Shown: piece by piece, positions 7,028 to 20,678 of the stretch
How the letters are laid out: every line of letters begins with the position of its first letter
How positions within the stretch are numbered: position 1 is the first letter of the stretch
NCBI RefSeq assembly: GCF_018389385.1
Contig: NZ_CP062698.1
Span: forward strand, 1,677,501 to 1,741,500
Direction: 5' to 3'
Length of the DNA stretch: 64,000 bases
Origin: Anthocerotibacter panamensis C109
GTDB taxonomy: Bacteria > Cyanobacteriota > Cyanobacteriia > Gloeobacterales > Anthocerotibacteraceae
The notes under the pieces: generated by a model
Database searches by the model: none
What the model was told of the DNA's origin: nothing
Seen by the model: only the letters and a program-made list of their open reading frames with translations
Translations under genes and position numbers: made by a program

Positions 7028-8341
7028 TCAGGGTTTGGGGAAATAAGTTACAAGTCTCCACTCACCTATACTCCGTACATACTCCCATACTATCTGAGCC
7101 TTTGGTAATATGGCAGGATCATTTATGGGAACCCTATGCTTAGGGTTATCAGGGTTTTTGATCAGCTTATCTGTGATTGCCTCCCTTTGAGGCACCATAG
7201 ATTCACCAAACCCCCTTACACGGTTGGTTGTAACGGTTAGCTCGTGGCGAACTGGCTCACCTGTAGCAGGATCAATATAAGTCGGTTTACCTGTAATAGG
7301 GTCAGGAAACGTTGGCACTTTACCATTTTTAAGATCTACTTCTAGCGCCTTACGCCCTCGTCCAATTGCTTCGGCTTCAACTTCGGGAGATGTAAAGCGT
7401 GATGCTCTCTCAGGAAGCTTTTTGCTGGTTTTGCCATCTGGTTTCAAACCTGATTTAACACGTTCAGCCTGCTGAGCCTCGGTAGTCTGGTAGCCATGAT
7501 CTGCGTGCCCGTGCCCATGCGTTGCTTTTTGGGGATTAATAGGCTCAAGCATTTGGTCTGCCTGTGACACGGTTTGCTCTGCTCTGTTCCTACTATTTTC
7601 TTTGTACCACTCTTCCCGCGTTGTAGCTCGCTCTCCAGGCTTAGGCGTGTACCCTCGCTTGACCTGCCTACCTTCAGTCCCCAATGCCTCCCCGACTTTA
7701 GCCGCCACTTCAGGGAGTGCCGTTCTTCGTGCGCTACCCGACAAGTGTTGAAGGCGTGTGGATACCTCACGAATACGCTCAACTAGCTTTCCAACTTGCT
7801 TGGCATTACGGGCAGCTTTGATGGATTTACCCACCGCATCGCCTAAGTAAGGCACCATCGAGACAAGTGACAATCCTGCACCTAAGTAATCCCCTTTTGC
7901 CAAGCTAATCGCCGCACTGATCCCATCCGAGATAGGCGTAGGATCAGCAATCCCTGCCAGATCTGCTGCTGCCTGTGCCATCTCCAGCGCCATTTCCCGG
8001 TTGAGATGGGATAGCTCTTTCTGGGCTAGCTCCAACGCCTCATCCGCCTTGGCTGCACCCTTGAGTGGGTTCAGTTGAACCAATTCCTGTCGTTGGGCTT
8101 CCGTACTGACAGATGGAATCTGGATAGGAGATAGTCTACGCTCACCGGATGCGGGCTCACCGGGCACTTGCTTCAAAGGGTGATTGGTGAGGAAATCATC
8201 GGGTAGCGGGGTGTACGTTAGCACGGGTGGTCCATCTTCCACGGGCTGCGCTTGAACCACCGGCGGTTTAGTAGAAGGCTTGGGCGGCTGCGGGATGTGG
8301 TCGGAGGAGGGCTTGGGAATACGCGACGCATAGATGGACAT
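7028..8341 (-). CDS. Polymorphic toxin with pre-toxin domain, unknown C-terminal toxin
   Basis: 437 residues in three parts. Residues 1-50 are proline-rich (IPQPPKPSTKPPVVQAQPV) with no signal peptide. Residues ~90-180 contain the pre-toxin segment PTPISDGISAAISLAKGDY and VPYLGDAVGKSIKAARNAKQ shared with the orphan module. The C-terminal ~150 residues (from RASRFTSPEVEAEAIGRG to VRSIGEWRLVTYFPKP) would be the toxic domain, perhaps a nuclease, but I cannot assign a family. The lack of a signal peptide suggests delivery by a contractile or other dedicated secretion system rather than Sec, which is inference. The gene is followed by its presumed immunity gene and then by the orphan cassette. Confidence 0.65.
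   Translation of the reverse strand: MSIYASRIPKPSSDHIPQPPKPSTKPPVVQAQPVEDGPPVLTYTPLPDDFLTNHPLKQVPGEPASGERRLSPIQIPSVSTEAQRQELVQLNPLKGAAKADEALELAQKELSHLNREMALEMAQAAADLAGIADPTPISDGISAAISLAKGDYLGAGLSLVSMVPYLGDAVGKSIKAARNAKQVGKLVERIREVSTRLQHLSGSARRTALPEVAAKVGEALGTEGRQVKRGYTPKPGERATTREEWYKENSRNRAEQTVSQADQMLEPINPQKATHGHGHADHGYQTTEAQQAERVKSGLKPDGKTSKKLPERASRFTSPEVEAEAIGRGRKALEVDLKNGKVPTFPDPITGKPTYIDPATGEPVRHELTVTTNRVRGFGESMVPQREAITDKLIKNPDNPKHRVPINDPAILPKAQIVWEYVRSIGEWRLVTYFPKP
7794..7942 (-). repeat. Toxin recombination repeat, copy in the full-length toxin
   Basis: Partner of 6462-6610, in the same orientation, 1,332 bp apart. Homologous exchange between the copies would delete the first C-terminal toxin and its immunity gene and fuse the orphan RNase A-like toxin to the full N-terminus. 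Confidence 0.9.
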
Positions 8342-8681
8342 GGTTATTCCTAAGCATTGGCGGCTTCAGGATGATAAGTAGACTTGGGACACTACACTGA
8401 GCTTGAGAATAGGCGTTCATAGCCCTGGAAGACTATTAGAGATTCTACGCAGAAAACCAGTGCAAGGATTGGGAGCATGCCACCTTTTATAGACTGGCCT
8501 AGCGGTGAGCCTTTTTGTAAAAGTAAGGTACTCCCGATTTAATCTTCCTTGCGGGTAATCTTATGCCAGAAGTATGCGCTCCAGGCCCCTTCAACTGCCC
8601 GCCCGCCCAAGAAACCCCTACGCAACAACAAGCCAGGGGAGCGAATAAGCAATAATAGATCGGCCCGATTTGCGCACTGCT
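8342..8681. other. Intergenic region between the toxin locus and carB
   Basis: About 340 bp separating the divergent toxin and carB genes; it must hold both promoters. I see no convincing paired -35/-10 boxes, no RNA gene and no conserved leader. The six-frame readings here look non-coding. Confidence 0.5.
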
Positions 8682-11942
<3,261 letters not shown>

Positions 11943-11979
11943 GGGGTGGAGTTTGTTACACTGTGTAAAGATTTCCTGA

Positions 11980-13341
<1,362 letters not shown>

Positions 13342-13529
13342 CTGGAATTCCGGTTTCTCTGGTACTCCAGGGAAGCCCGGATTCACTTTTTCCGGGGTGG
13401 GTACTGCGGGGTGGTCAGACTCCGGCGGCTTCTGAGCAGGGCTTTTTCACCAGTGACTTTGCTCTTTTGGGAGGGCAAGACGGGCTTACCGCCGACCAAG
13501 GAAATCCAACACCCTGGTTTTGGACAGCT

Positions 13530-14894
13530 TTAATCCACAAACCCGTCAGACAAGCACTGGGGTGCTGGGCGTGGCGCAAGAAGCGCGTTGACAACAAAAG
13601 GGCGCAAGACTTGGCGGTCAGCCCCGAGCTGCATGACAAGGCTGGCGCGCTCGAGTAGCGGGGAGATAAATAGTTCTGGGTGCAGGGACTTCCAGAAATA
13701 TTCCACGAAGGCATCGACTTCAGTTTCGCTCATGCCTCCATGCCCCTGTTCGCGCAGGCGCTGTTCGGCTTGAGCCCGCCACAGGCGGCTCAGACGAAAA
13801 TCTGTCGGATGCAAAACCCAGAGCCGGTCCAGATAGTTCCAGAGTGGGAGGTAATGGGCTAGTTCTCGGTTGACCCTGAGCGCCCACGCTTGGTCCGCCT
13901 CGGTCACTATCGGCCAGGGAGCACCGGCTAGGACTTCTTCCGCCACAGGGCTACAACCGACAAACCATCCCTCGAAGAACACTACATCCACCGGACCTGA
14001 GACCCAACGCCAGCCCACCGGCAGCGTCCGGCGGTTGACAGTATGAATCGTACCTAGGTCCCAATGGGCTTCGCTGCCCGCCACGGTGAGCGTGAAGGAC
14101 ATCCCCTCGGTCAGCGCCACCGGCAGATCAGCTACCGGCACCCCCACCCCGCTGTCCGGTAGGGGCAGGGGCACCCCGTCGTGCTCTAGGTGCACCAGCG
14201 TGAGGGTCTGGTTTTGAACTTGCCCCCAAAGACGCATCCCCGGCTGGAGGTCCACCCAGTTGAAGCGCTCCCCCACGCCCCCGTAGGCTCCTTTGTCAAA
14301 TCCGGGCACCCAGACCCCTGTTCCACCCGCAGCCAAAGCGTTCAACACGCTGTCCGCCAAAGCCAAGTCGTGGGTGCCGGGAGGTCCGCGCCAGCTAAAA
14401 CCAGGTTCAGTCTGCCGGAGGGTGGCCCGCTCGGAGCGCGTCTGATAAAAATCATCCAGCGAGACAGTGACAGCCTTGAGCCCCAACCCTGCCAAGATCA
14501 GACAGAGTGCCTGCCCCAAGGTGGACTTACCCGTCCCCTGTGCCCCCAAGAGCCCTACCATCAGCGCTCCTTGCGCCGTACAGCCGGTCCTAGCCTCTAA
14601 AGCCAGCGGGAGCCACAAGTCCCATAAGAGCCGGGGGTCTTCTCGCCCCAGGCAAGCGTGCTGAAATGCGCGGACAGCTTCGTAAGCTCGGGGGAACGCC
14701 GCAAACCGCGCTTGAACCTGCTGTTGGTCAATGCTAAAAGTCCGCGCCTCGTCCGCCAAAAATTGTGCGGCTAGAGCAGCTACCTCGGCTTCAGTGGGTT
14801 CCAGCAAGATAGCCCGTAGCAGGTCCACTGTAGTGTAGCAAGCTGTACAGCTATCAAAAAGCGTCAAATATAGATTATCTTTAATGCTGATCAT
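13530..14894 (-). CDS. D-glycerate 3-kinase with an extra internal domain
   Basis: A plant/cyanobacterial-type glycerate kinase that phosphorylates glycerate to 3-phosphoglycerate, the last photorespiratory step. The P-loop GAQGTGKST is at residues 117-125, followed by VTVSLDDFYQT, WVPGFDKGAYGG, VDVVFFEGWFVG and VDAFVEYFWKSLHPELF, all family signatures. At 454 residues it is longer than usual. About 80 residues (roughly 211-292) between FDKGAYGGVGER and GWRWVSGPVDVV have no counterpart I know; they alternate short hydrophobic strands and turns and look like a small beta-rich insert. The start at 14894 lies 17 bp from the divergent TPR gene, so the true start may be a little further in. Confidence 0.88.
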   Translation of the reverse strand: MISIKDNLYLTLFDSCTACYTTVDLLRAILLEPTEAEVAALAAQFLADEARTFSIDQQQVQARFAAFPRAYEAVRAFQHACLGREDPRLLWDLWLPLALEARTGCTAQGALMVGLLGAQGTGKSTLGQALCLILAGLGLKAVTVSLDDFYQTRSERATLRQTEPGFSWRGPPGTHDLALADSVLNALAAGGTGVWVPGFDKGAYGGVGERFNWVDLQPGMRLWGQVQNQTLTLVHLEHDGVPLPLPDSGVGVPVADLPVALTEGMSFTLTVAGSEAHWDLGTIHTVNRRTLPVGWRWVSGPVDVVFFEGWFVGCSPVAEEVLAGAPWPIVTEADQAWALRVNRELAHYLPLWNYLDRLWVLHPTDFRLSRLWRAQAEQRLREQGHGGMSETEVDAFVEYFWKSLHPELFISPLLERASLVMQLGADRQVLRPFVVNALLAPRPAPQCLSDGFVD

Positions 14895-14911
14895 CTTGGA
14901 AAATTCGCCCT

Positions 14912-15706
14912 ATGCGCTCCTGGTACCGATTACTTGTTTTGTTCCTGGTCAGTTCCCCGCTGCCGGTGGTGGCGCAGACCCTCAGTTGTGGTGATTTGAA
15001 ACCCGCCACCCAAGCCTATCGCAATGGCGAATATGACAAAGTTTTTGCCTTGCTCGATCCGGTCATCAAGGCCGATCCCACCTGCTCCAAAGCATTGCTT
15101 ACCCGAGCAGCAGCACGCTATAAGGCCAAGAACTTTGGTGGGGCCAAAGAAGATTACAATCAAATCCTGAAAAAAGACGACAAATCCTCCCGTGCCTACG
15201 GTGGACGGGGCATTATCTACTATGAAGAGGGTGACCTGGGCCGCGCTGAAAGTGATTTCACCAAGGTCATCGAACTGGACCCCGGCAATGCCAACGCCTT
15301 TTTCCAACGAGCCACTGCTCGCCAGCGCTTGGGCAAAATCGACGAGGCCATCGCCGACTGGAATACGCTTTTGCTTATTGATCCCACCGGGGGGAACGCA
15401 GTCTCAGCCAACCTAGATCTGGCGCTGTTGCTGTTCTTCAAGCGTAAGTACTCCTTGGCGCTCACAAGCTGGCAAAAGGCAGCAGAGCTGGACAGCAAAT
15501 CCTCCGAAGCGCTGGCGGGTCAGGCCATTGCCCACTTCCGTATGGGGCAGAAAGAAGAGGCAGATAACGCGCTCAAGGCCGCTCTCGTCCTGGAACCACG
15601 CTACAGCAGCGACCCGAACTGGGTCTTGAGCAACAAGGACAAAGGACCGGGCTGGAACCGGATAGCAGCGGACGCACTCCGGGAACTGCTCGCGACCAAG
15701 CCCTAA
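14912..15706 (+). CDS. Exported TPR-repeat protein
   Basis: 264 residues with a Sec signal peptide (hydrophobic core LLVLFLVSSPLPVV, cleavage near AQT). About five tetratricopeptide repeats follow; typical units are AYGGRGIIYYEEGDLGRAES and AFFQRATARQRLGKIDEAIA. It would act in the periplasm or at the outer membrane as a protein-protein scaffold. A specific partner cannot be named; the neighbours (divergent glycerate kinase and a thioesterase downstream) give no functional link. Confidence 0.85.
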   Translation: MRSWYRLLVLFLVSSPLPVVAQTLSCGDLKPATQAYRNGEYDKVFALLDPVIKADPTCSKALLTRAAARYKAKNFGGAKEDYNQILKKDDKSSRAYGGRGIIYYEEGDLGRAESDFTKVIELDPGNANAFFQRATARQRLGKIDEAIADWNTLLLIDPTGGNAVSANLDLALLLFFKRKYSLALTSWQKAAELDSKSSEALAGQAIAHFRMGQKEEADNALKAALVLEPRYSSDPNWVLSNKDKGPGWNRIAADALRELLATKP

Positions 15707-15806
15707 ATATTCCCAGAGCATGGGCTTCTCGCTGGCCCAATCCCTGAGAAGTGGCTCGCCCGGTCATTAGGATAGTGCCCCAGGACTATTGTTGCGGAAT
15801 CTAACT

Positions 15807-16559
15807 ATGTCCTCATCCATCCAAAAACCGCCCTGGATTTTACAGTTGGGCTCACGGCCCCAAGCGCGGTTACGGCTGTTCTGTTTTCCCTTTGCTGGCG
15901 GTGGGAGTCTAGTTTTTCGGGGCTGGAACCAGCTTTTACCCCCGGAAGTTGAGGTCTGCCCGGTCTTGTTACCGGGGCGTGAACAGCGTTTTTTTGAACC
16001 ACCCTTCACCTGTCTGACGTCTCTTGTGGAGACCTTGGCGCAAGTCCTCTCTAGTGACCGGCCCTTTGTCTTCTTTGGTCATAGTATGGGAGCTATGGTG
16101 AGTTTTGAACTCGCTCGTCAGTTGCGCCGAGAGGGCCGTCCGCTCCCTAGCCATCTGCTGCTCTCCGGTCACCGTGCCCCCCATCTACCCGCCACCGGGC
16201 GACTGCTCTACCGGTTACCTGAAGCCGAGTTTCTAGAAGAACTGCGCCGCCTGAACGGTACACCGCAGGCGATCTTAAATAACCTGGAACTGATGCAGGT
16301 CCTGACACCCACCCTGCGGGCCGACTTTGAACTTGTGGATACCCATCGCTATCAAGCAGACTTGCCCCTTGCGTGCCCCATCTCTGTCTTTGGGGGATTA
16401 AGCGACCCCAGAGCCTGCGAAGACCGCTTGACCCCCTGGAGAGAACATACTCAAGGACGGTTCTCGCTCCAGATGTTCCCTGGCGATCATTTCTTCCTCC
16501 AGAGCGCCCGCGAGCCCCTCTTGCAAGCCATCACCGCTCATTTGCAGCCCCTGCTCTGA
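15807..16559 (+). CDS. Type II thioesterase (GrsT/alpha-beta hydrolase)
   Basis: A 250-residue member of the external thioesterases that remove misprimed acyl groups from carrier proteins of NRPS or PKS assembly lines. It shows FCFPFAGGGSLVFRGW at the N-terminus, PGREQRF, the nucleophile elbow FFGHSMGAMVSFELA, an aspartate in GGLSDPRA and the catalytic histidine in FPGDHFFL. ATG 15807 is chosen; a TTG six codons earlier is also in frame. No NRPS or PKS gene lies in the window, so its carrier protein is encoded elsewhere or it serves another acyl-carrier system. Confidence 0.88.
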   Translation: MSSSIQKPPWILQLGSRPQARLRLFCFPFAGGGSLVFRGWNQLLPPEVEVCPVLLPGREQRFFEPPFTCLTSLVETLAQVLSSDRPFVFFGHSMGAMVSFELARQLRREGRPLPSHLLLSGHRAPHLPATGRLLYRLPEAEFLEELRRLNGTPQAILNNLELMQVLTPTLRADFELVDTHRYQADLPLACPISVFGGLSDPRACEDRLTPWREHTQGRFSLQMFPGDHFFLQSAREPLLQAITAHLQPLL

Positions 16560-17081
16560 GTGCAGGTTCTGGACTGCTAGCTCCAACTGCTCCACCCGTG
16601 TCCGAAAAGCCAAAAGCAATTCCTCCCCGACCTCCGAAGCCTGATCGCCAGACAGGATGCCGACCTTATAGATACAGATCTGGAGTTCGATCACCAGTTT
16701 GCAGTAGCCCTCGGCATAGGTAGCAGCCCGACTGGCTAGAGCCTGGAACTGTAATCCCTGGCGTGTCAGATGCTCCTGGCGAGCACAGAGCCTCTGAATG
16801 CGCTCTTGCAGGGCAAGCAACGGCTTCGGAGCCAATTCCTGCAACTCCAGCAACTGCTCTACTTGGATCTCATCGGCTCTGACCACAGCAAAGTATTCCT
16901 CCGCTTGAAGCTGCTGTCGGGCAGATTCTTGCGTCAATTGGCTCGCTGCCTGGGCGCACGCTGTTTTGAGCGGGTGCAGGATCGCAGTATAGTCTGACGG
17001 ACTGGGCTGGGCTGGGGCGGGACAAGAAAGATGTGGCAGAAGTGCGCGGCAAAACGTGCGTACGGAGTCCAGAAGGGTCAT
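16398..17081 (-). CDS. Hypothetical helical/coiled-coil protein
   Basis: 227 residues from ATG 17081 (MTLLDSVRTFCRALLPHL), which follows a GAGG ribosome site with 8-nt spacing. The longer open frame upstream of this ATG is AT-rich and probably not translated. The middle is Gln-, Glu- and Leu-rich and likely forms long helices (LLELQELAPKPLLALQERIQ). The last ~50 codons run antisense to the 3' end of the thioesterase gene, an unusually long 162-bp convergent overlap, so the C-terminal part may not be conserved. No family recognised. Confidence 0.5.
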   Translation of the reverse strand: MTLLDSVRTFCRALLPHLSCPAPAQPSPSDYTAILHPLKTACAQAASQLTQESARQQLQAEEYFAVVRADEIQVEQLLELQELAPKPLLALQERIQRLCARQEHLTRQGLQFQALASRAATYAEGYCKLVIELQICIYKVGILSGDQASEVGEELLLAFRTRVEQLELAVQNLHSEQGLQMSGDGLQEGLAGALEEEMIAREHLEREPSLSMFSPGGQAVFAGSGVA

Positions 17082-17278
17082 CTGGGTTACCTCGGGGAGA
17101 AGCAGTAAGAAGATGTTTTGATAATCCCTGAAAATACGGAAAGATGCAACAGCAATAACGTAGCAAATAATACAGTAATTTTCATTTTGATAATTCTTGA
17201 CCGTAAGTTCACAATTAAATACGATTATTTCTGGCTTTATTGCTTTTAGCAGCAAAAAAAATAAGTAAATATACGGGT

Positions 17279-18628
17279 TCAATCATCTTTCATTCCGAGG
17301 TTCTGACGCGTCTGCGCGGGCGTATCCCCCAGCTGATAGCCCTGAAAGGCGAAAACCCCCAGCAGCGCGAGGAAGGCTGTCACTAAAAAGACCACCCGCA
17401 CGCCCAAGGGTTGTACAGCCGTGTAGCCGTAGCGCTCAAAAATAAACGGTAGGACCAAAGCCGCCAGCGAGGGCCCCAGCCCGACAGCCAGAGAGAAGGC
17501 CCCGTAGTAGATGGCTTCCCGGCGTGCCCCAGTCAGCATCGCATCGTAGTCCACCACACTGCCCATCATGGCGTAGACCAACACAAAGTAGCCGCCCAGA
17601 AACGGCCCCAAAAGCGCAAGGGTCAACAGGGCCTGCGCGAAGAGCGGCACTCCAGGGACCAGCCCAACCCCGAAAGTCAGCGCCGAAGTCCCCGCCAGCC
17701 CGAGCATCGCAGCCACCAGCAGATAGCGACAGGGAAAGCTGCGGGCCAATCGGTTCCACAGGGGGGCGCTGAGTACCATCAGGAGTACCACCACCCCCTG
17801 AAAGAGGCTCACCTCTTGCTCGCCCCGACCCACCACCAAGGTCACAAAGTAGGGCAAGTCAGCCAAGAGCATCGCGTAAGCAGTATAGATAAGTAGCGCT
17901 GAGGCAAAGAGAATCAGAAATGGCTGATTGCGAAAAGTCAGGCGCAGACTTTCACCGATAGGGAGCGGTTGAGCCTCAGGGATTCCCCGCTCCCGAAAAG
18001 CTAAGAGCGTGAGCCAGACTGTACCCAGGCCCATCAACCCGACGACCAGACCCATAGTCGGAGGACCGACTGCGGCAAAAAGCGGGCCGACCACCAGAGC
18101 ACCAGCCAGGACTCCCGCCACCCCCAGAATGTTCTTCCACATGCTGAGGCGTAACCGTTCGGTCGCCGTGTCGCCCATCTCAGCCAGACTGCTGTCATAG
18201 GGGATACCCACCAGACTCAATCCTGTATAAAACAGGATAGTGACCCCCAGAAAGTACACCGCATTGAGGAGCCCAGATCCCTGGGCCGGGGGGGTCCACA
18301 CGAGGACCAGCGCCAGGGCTGCTACGGGTGTCGCAAAGAGCAGAAATGGTCGACGACGGCCCCAGCGATTTTGGGTCACGTCACTCCAGTACCCGATGAC
18401 AGGGTCGATGATGGCATCCCACACCCGGCCTAGGGTAAGGAGCACCCCCACCAGCGTCACCGACAGATACTGCGTCCGACCCGATCCCGGCGGCGGAGCC
18501 CAGAAGTACAACAGCCATGTGGAGACCGTCACACTCATCAAGTTCAGGCCAATAGAGGCACAACTGTAGAGGAGGGTCTGTGCCAGGGTGAGCGGGCGAG
18601 TAGGCGGGGGGGTAAACATATCGGGCAT
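17279..18628 (-). CDS. MFS transporter of the GPH (MelB-like) sugar:cation symporter type
   Basis: 449 residues with 12 predicted membrane helices. The cytoplasmic loop WDAIIDPVIGYWSDVTQNRW followed by GRRRPFLL is the signature of the glycoside-pentoside-hexuronide:cation symporter family. It probably imports or exports a glycoside or a related solute across the inner membrane; the substrate is not readable. Start ATG 18628 (MPDMFTPPP) is chosen, with ATG 18619 three codons later possible; the frame extends further upstream but into the neighbouring promoter region. It is divergent from the beta-propeller gene. Confidence 0.85.
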   Translation of the reverse strand: MPDMFTPPPTRPLTLAQTLLYSCASIGLNLMSVTVSTWLLYFWAPPPGSGRTQYLSVTLVGVLLTLGRVWDAIIDPVIGYWSDVTQNRWGRRRPFLLFATPVAALALVLVWTPPAQGSGLLNAVYFLGVTILFYTGLSLVGIPYDSSLAEMGDTATERLRLSMWKNILGVAGVLAGALVVGPLFAAVGPPTMGLVVGLMGLGTVWLTLLAFRERGIPEAQPLPIGESLRLTFRNQPFLILFASALLIYTAYAMLLADLPYFVTLVVGRGEQEVSLFQGVVVLLMVLSAPLWNRLARSFPCRYLLVAAMLGLAGTSALTFGVGLVPGVPLFAQALLTLALLGPFLGGYFVLVYAMMGSVVDYDAMLTGARREAIYYGAFSLAVGLGPSLAALVLPFIFERYGYTAVQPLGVRVVFLVTAFLALLGVFAFQGYQLGDTPAQTRQNLGMKDD

Positions 18629-18692
18629 CCTATCCAGTCTTTGCGCTTCTGACAAGGAACGTTTGCACAACAAAAACCCTAAAATAGAACCT

Positions 18693-19628
18693 ATGCACAA
18701 ATTCCTATCCGTTCTGGTTGCTCTCGCCTGCCTATCCATGCCCTTGAGGGCCGAAGAATTTTTGCTCCTGGATCAAAATGGTCCGCGACTGCGCCGGGTG
18801 GATGCCACCAGTGCCCAGACTCTGAGCCAAATCGAGGTGAATCTGGACCCGGTGCAACTCATCGCACGCGACCAGATCTATGTCCTAGACGGACAGAGCC
18901 ATCAACTTTTTGCCTATGACAGCAAAACTTTGGAACAACGACAGGCCGTTTCCCTGCCCACCAACCCGGTCACCTTGGTCGCAGATGATGAATATCTGTG
19001 GGTCCTCCACAGCCGTTCGTTCAAACTGACCCAAATCAGACGCCAAGACCTCACCCTCGTCGGCTCCCCACAACCGCTTGGGGAGGCCAGTCCCTTCTTG
19101 CTCGACCCAGGACTGGCGCTGGGAGGAACCCACCTCTGGGTCACCAATCCAAGTAAAGGTCAACTACTCGATCTAGACCGCCAGACCCTCAAACCAGCTC
19201 AAATCCTCACCCTGGGCTCGCCCACCTATTTGATGCCCCTTGCCGCCCTAACTGACCGGGTCTACGTAGTCTTGGGCGAGACCCTCTACATGTTGGATGA
19301 CAAAGGCATCACCCTCAAACAAGTTCCCTTGCGCGAGGAACGCTTCTCCGAACGGCCTGTGGTCATCACCCAATTGCTGGTCAACGAGGAACGTCTCTAT
19401 GCTGTCGAGCCCAATAACCGGCAGATTTTTGTCTTTGAGCGCTCCACCCTTGAGCGCAAGCCCCCGCTAAAATTTGGTCGCACCTTGGGCCAAGTGAGCA
19501 TGGACAACAAGGGCCGTCTCTTGGTGCCTTTCCCGCAGTTGGGCTTACTGTCCATTATCAACCGGGATGAAGTCGTCACCCGCCGCGTTGGTGGTACGCC
19601 CCTCCAGGCAGGGCTGGTAAACAACTAA
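18693..19628 (+). CDS. Exported beta-propeller-like protein
   Basis: 311 residues. ATG 18693 opens a signal peptide (FLSVLVALACLSMPLRA). The rest consists of repeated strands of the NHL/YVTN type, e.g. IYVLDGQSHQLFAYDSKTLE, LWVLHSRSFKLTQI and LYAVEPNNRQIFVFERSTLE, suggesting a six- or seven-bladed propeller in the periplasm. An in-frame GTG far upstream would remove the signal peptide from the N-terminus and is rejected. Function unknown; these folds usually mediate binding. Confidence 0.75.
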   Translation: MHKFLSVLVALACLSMPLRAEEFLLLDQNGPRLRRVDATSAQTLSQIEVNLDPVQLIARDQIYVLDGQSHQLFAYDSKTLEQRQAVSLPTNPVTLVADDEYLWVLHSRSFKLTQIRRQDLTLVGSPQPLGEASPFLLDPGLALGGTHLWVTNPSKGQLLDLDRQTLKPAQILTLGSPTYLMPLAALTDRVYVVLGETLYMLDDKGITLKQVPLREERFSERPVVITQLLVNEERLYAVEPNNRQIFVFERSTLERKPPLKFGRTLGQVSMDNKGRLLVPFPQLGLLSIINRDEVVTRRVGGTPLQAGLVNN

Positions 19629-20143
19629 AGTCAATAAAGTTTTTCTTTAGCAGTCATAAGATATTTTAAAGTTTTCCTGACAAAAGGTGTTACCTGAGAG
19701 AGATAGCTCCTACTTCCTGAGTATTATCTCTACTCAGATAGTATTTCTCAAGGTAGAATTTGTCTTTTTATTTCTGTGTATAAATCTACTTCTTTGACCA
19801 CAATAAGGCAAATTTTTATAAGTTGCTCCGCTCTGCATTGCTTTACCAGCTATCTATTGACTTTTAAAAATTTTCCCTTGGTTCAGATCCCGATCCCCTA
19901 TAAATAGCGTCTATGAGCCTCATTATAAGTACTGATGGCGTCCTCAAAGGACTGCTGAGCGCAGGTCAACAAAATTATGAGAGAAATTTTGCTGTTTGTA
20001 AATAGATTTTTGGCGGGAAATGTATCAACAGAGACAGCACGATATTGATCCCCTGAATCTAATGGTTATACCTTGAGTCTAATGGGTAGCATGAGTCCTC
20101 TGGATAAAATGAACCCAGCCAACCACTTCCGATGAGGGTAAAC
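19629..20143. other. AT-rich intergenic region
   Basis: About 500 bp with no plausible gene. It is much more AT-rich than its surroundings. The only notable feature is two close copies of a TCTAATGG element near 20057 and 20077. No tRNA-like T-arm (GGTTCRANTCC) or clear terminator was found. Confidence 0.5.
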
Positions 20144-20341
20144 ATGAAACCTCCCGAAGGCTTGCGCCTCAGCATTGAAAAACTCATGCTGAGTGTTACT
20201 GATAACTTAGACCCCTTTATTGGGTTAAAGCTCACCAATCTCACCCTACAAGTGGCTGAACTTTCTTACATGATGGGCCATCAGGACGGAAACCGCGGTT
20301 CCACTGAGTGCAGCGCCTGCCCTTTCAAGGGGTTATCCTAA
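20144..20341 (+). CDS. Small hypothetical protein
   Basis: A 65-residue protein starting at ATG 20144 (MKPPEGLRLSIEKLMLSV) behind a GAGGG ribosome site; an ATG twelve bases upstream overlaps that site and is less likely. It ends with a short cysteine-containing tail (ECSACPFKGLS). No family recognised. Its stop overlaps the end of the convergent DUF751 gene by 9 bp. Confidence 0.5.
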   Translation: MKPPEGLRLSIEKLMLSVTDNLDPFIGLKLTNLTLQVAELSYMMGHQDGNRGSTECSACPFKGLS

Positions 20342-20530
20342 GCGGAGCATGGCTCTCAGTGTCGCGACCAGACCCACGGCTCCTCCGGTCAAGACGACGA
20401 TCAAGAGCGCTGCTGTCACGGGATTACGCCAGATGGGTCGCAGCCAGCTATAGGTAGACAAGAAGTTGTTCAAGAAAGACCCAGCCAGAAAAACGGGCCA
20501 CTTGCCGATGGTCTTAAAGAAATCGCCCAT
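20333..20530 (-). CDS. DUF751 (Ycf33-like) small membrane protein
   Basis: 65 residues: MGDFFKTIGKWPVFLAGSFL, then one C-terminal membrane segment (AALLIVVLTGGAVGLVATL) ending in LRAMLRLG. This is the pattern of the DUF751/Ycf33 family, conserved in cyanobacteria and plastids, whose function is not established. The upstream extension of the open frame is not used because the family begins at this ATG. Confidence 0.75.
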   Translation of the reverse strand: MGDFFKTIGKWPVFLAGSFLNNFLSTYSWLRPIWRNPVTAALLIVVLTGGAVGLVATLRAMLRLG

Positions 20531-20678
20531 GGGACGGTCACGTGTAGTCCTTGACCAGTATAGTCCATCCCTCTGGCCTAACCCGGAACACAGAGGGGAT
20601 GGAGGGCAAACGAGCGGGTTAGATTGCCAGCAGTGTCCCCAAGGTCCGCTACACTGGTTTCGTTGCTGGGGATGCATT

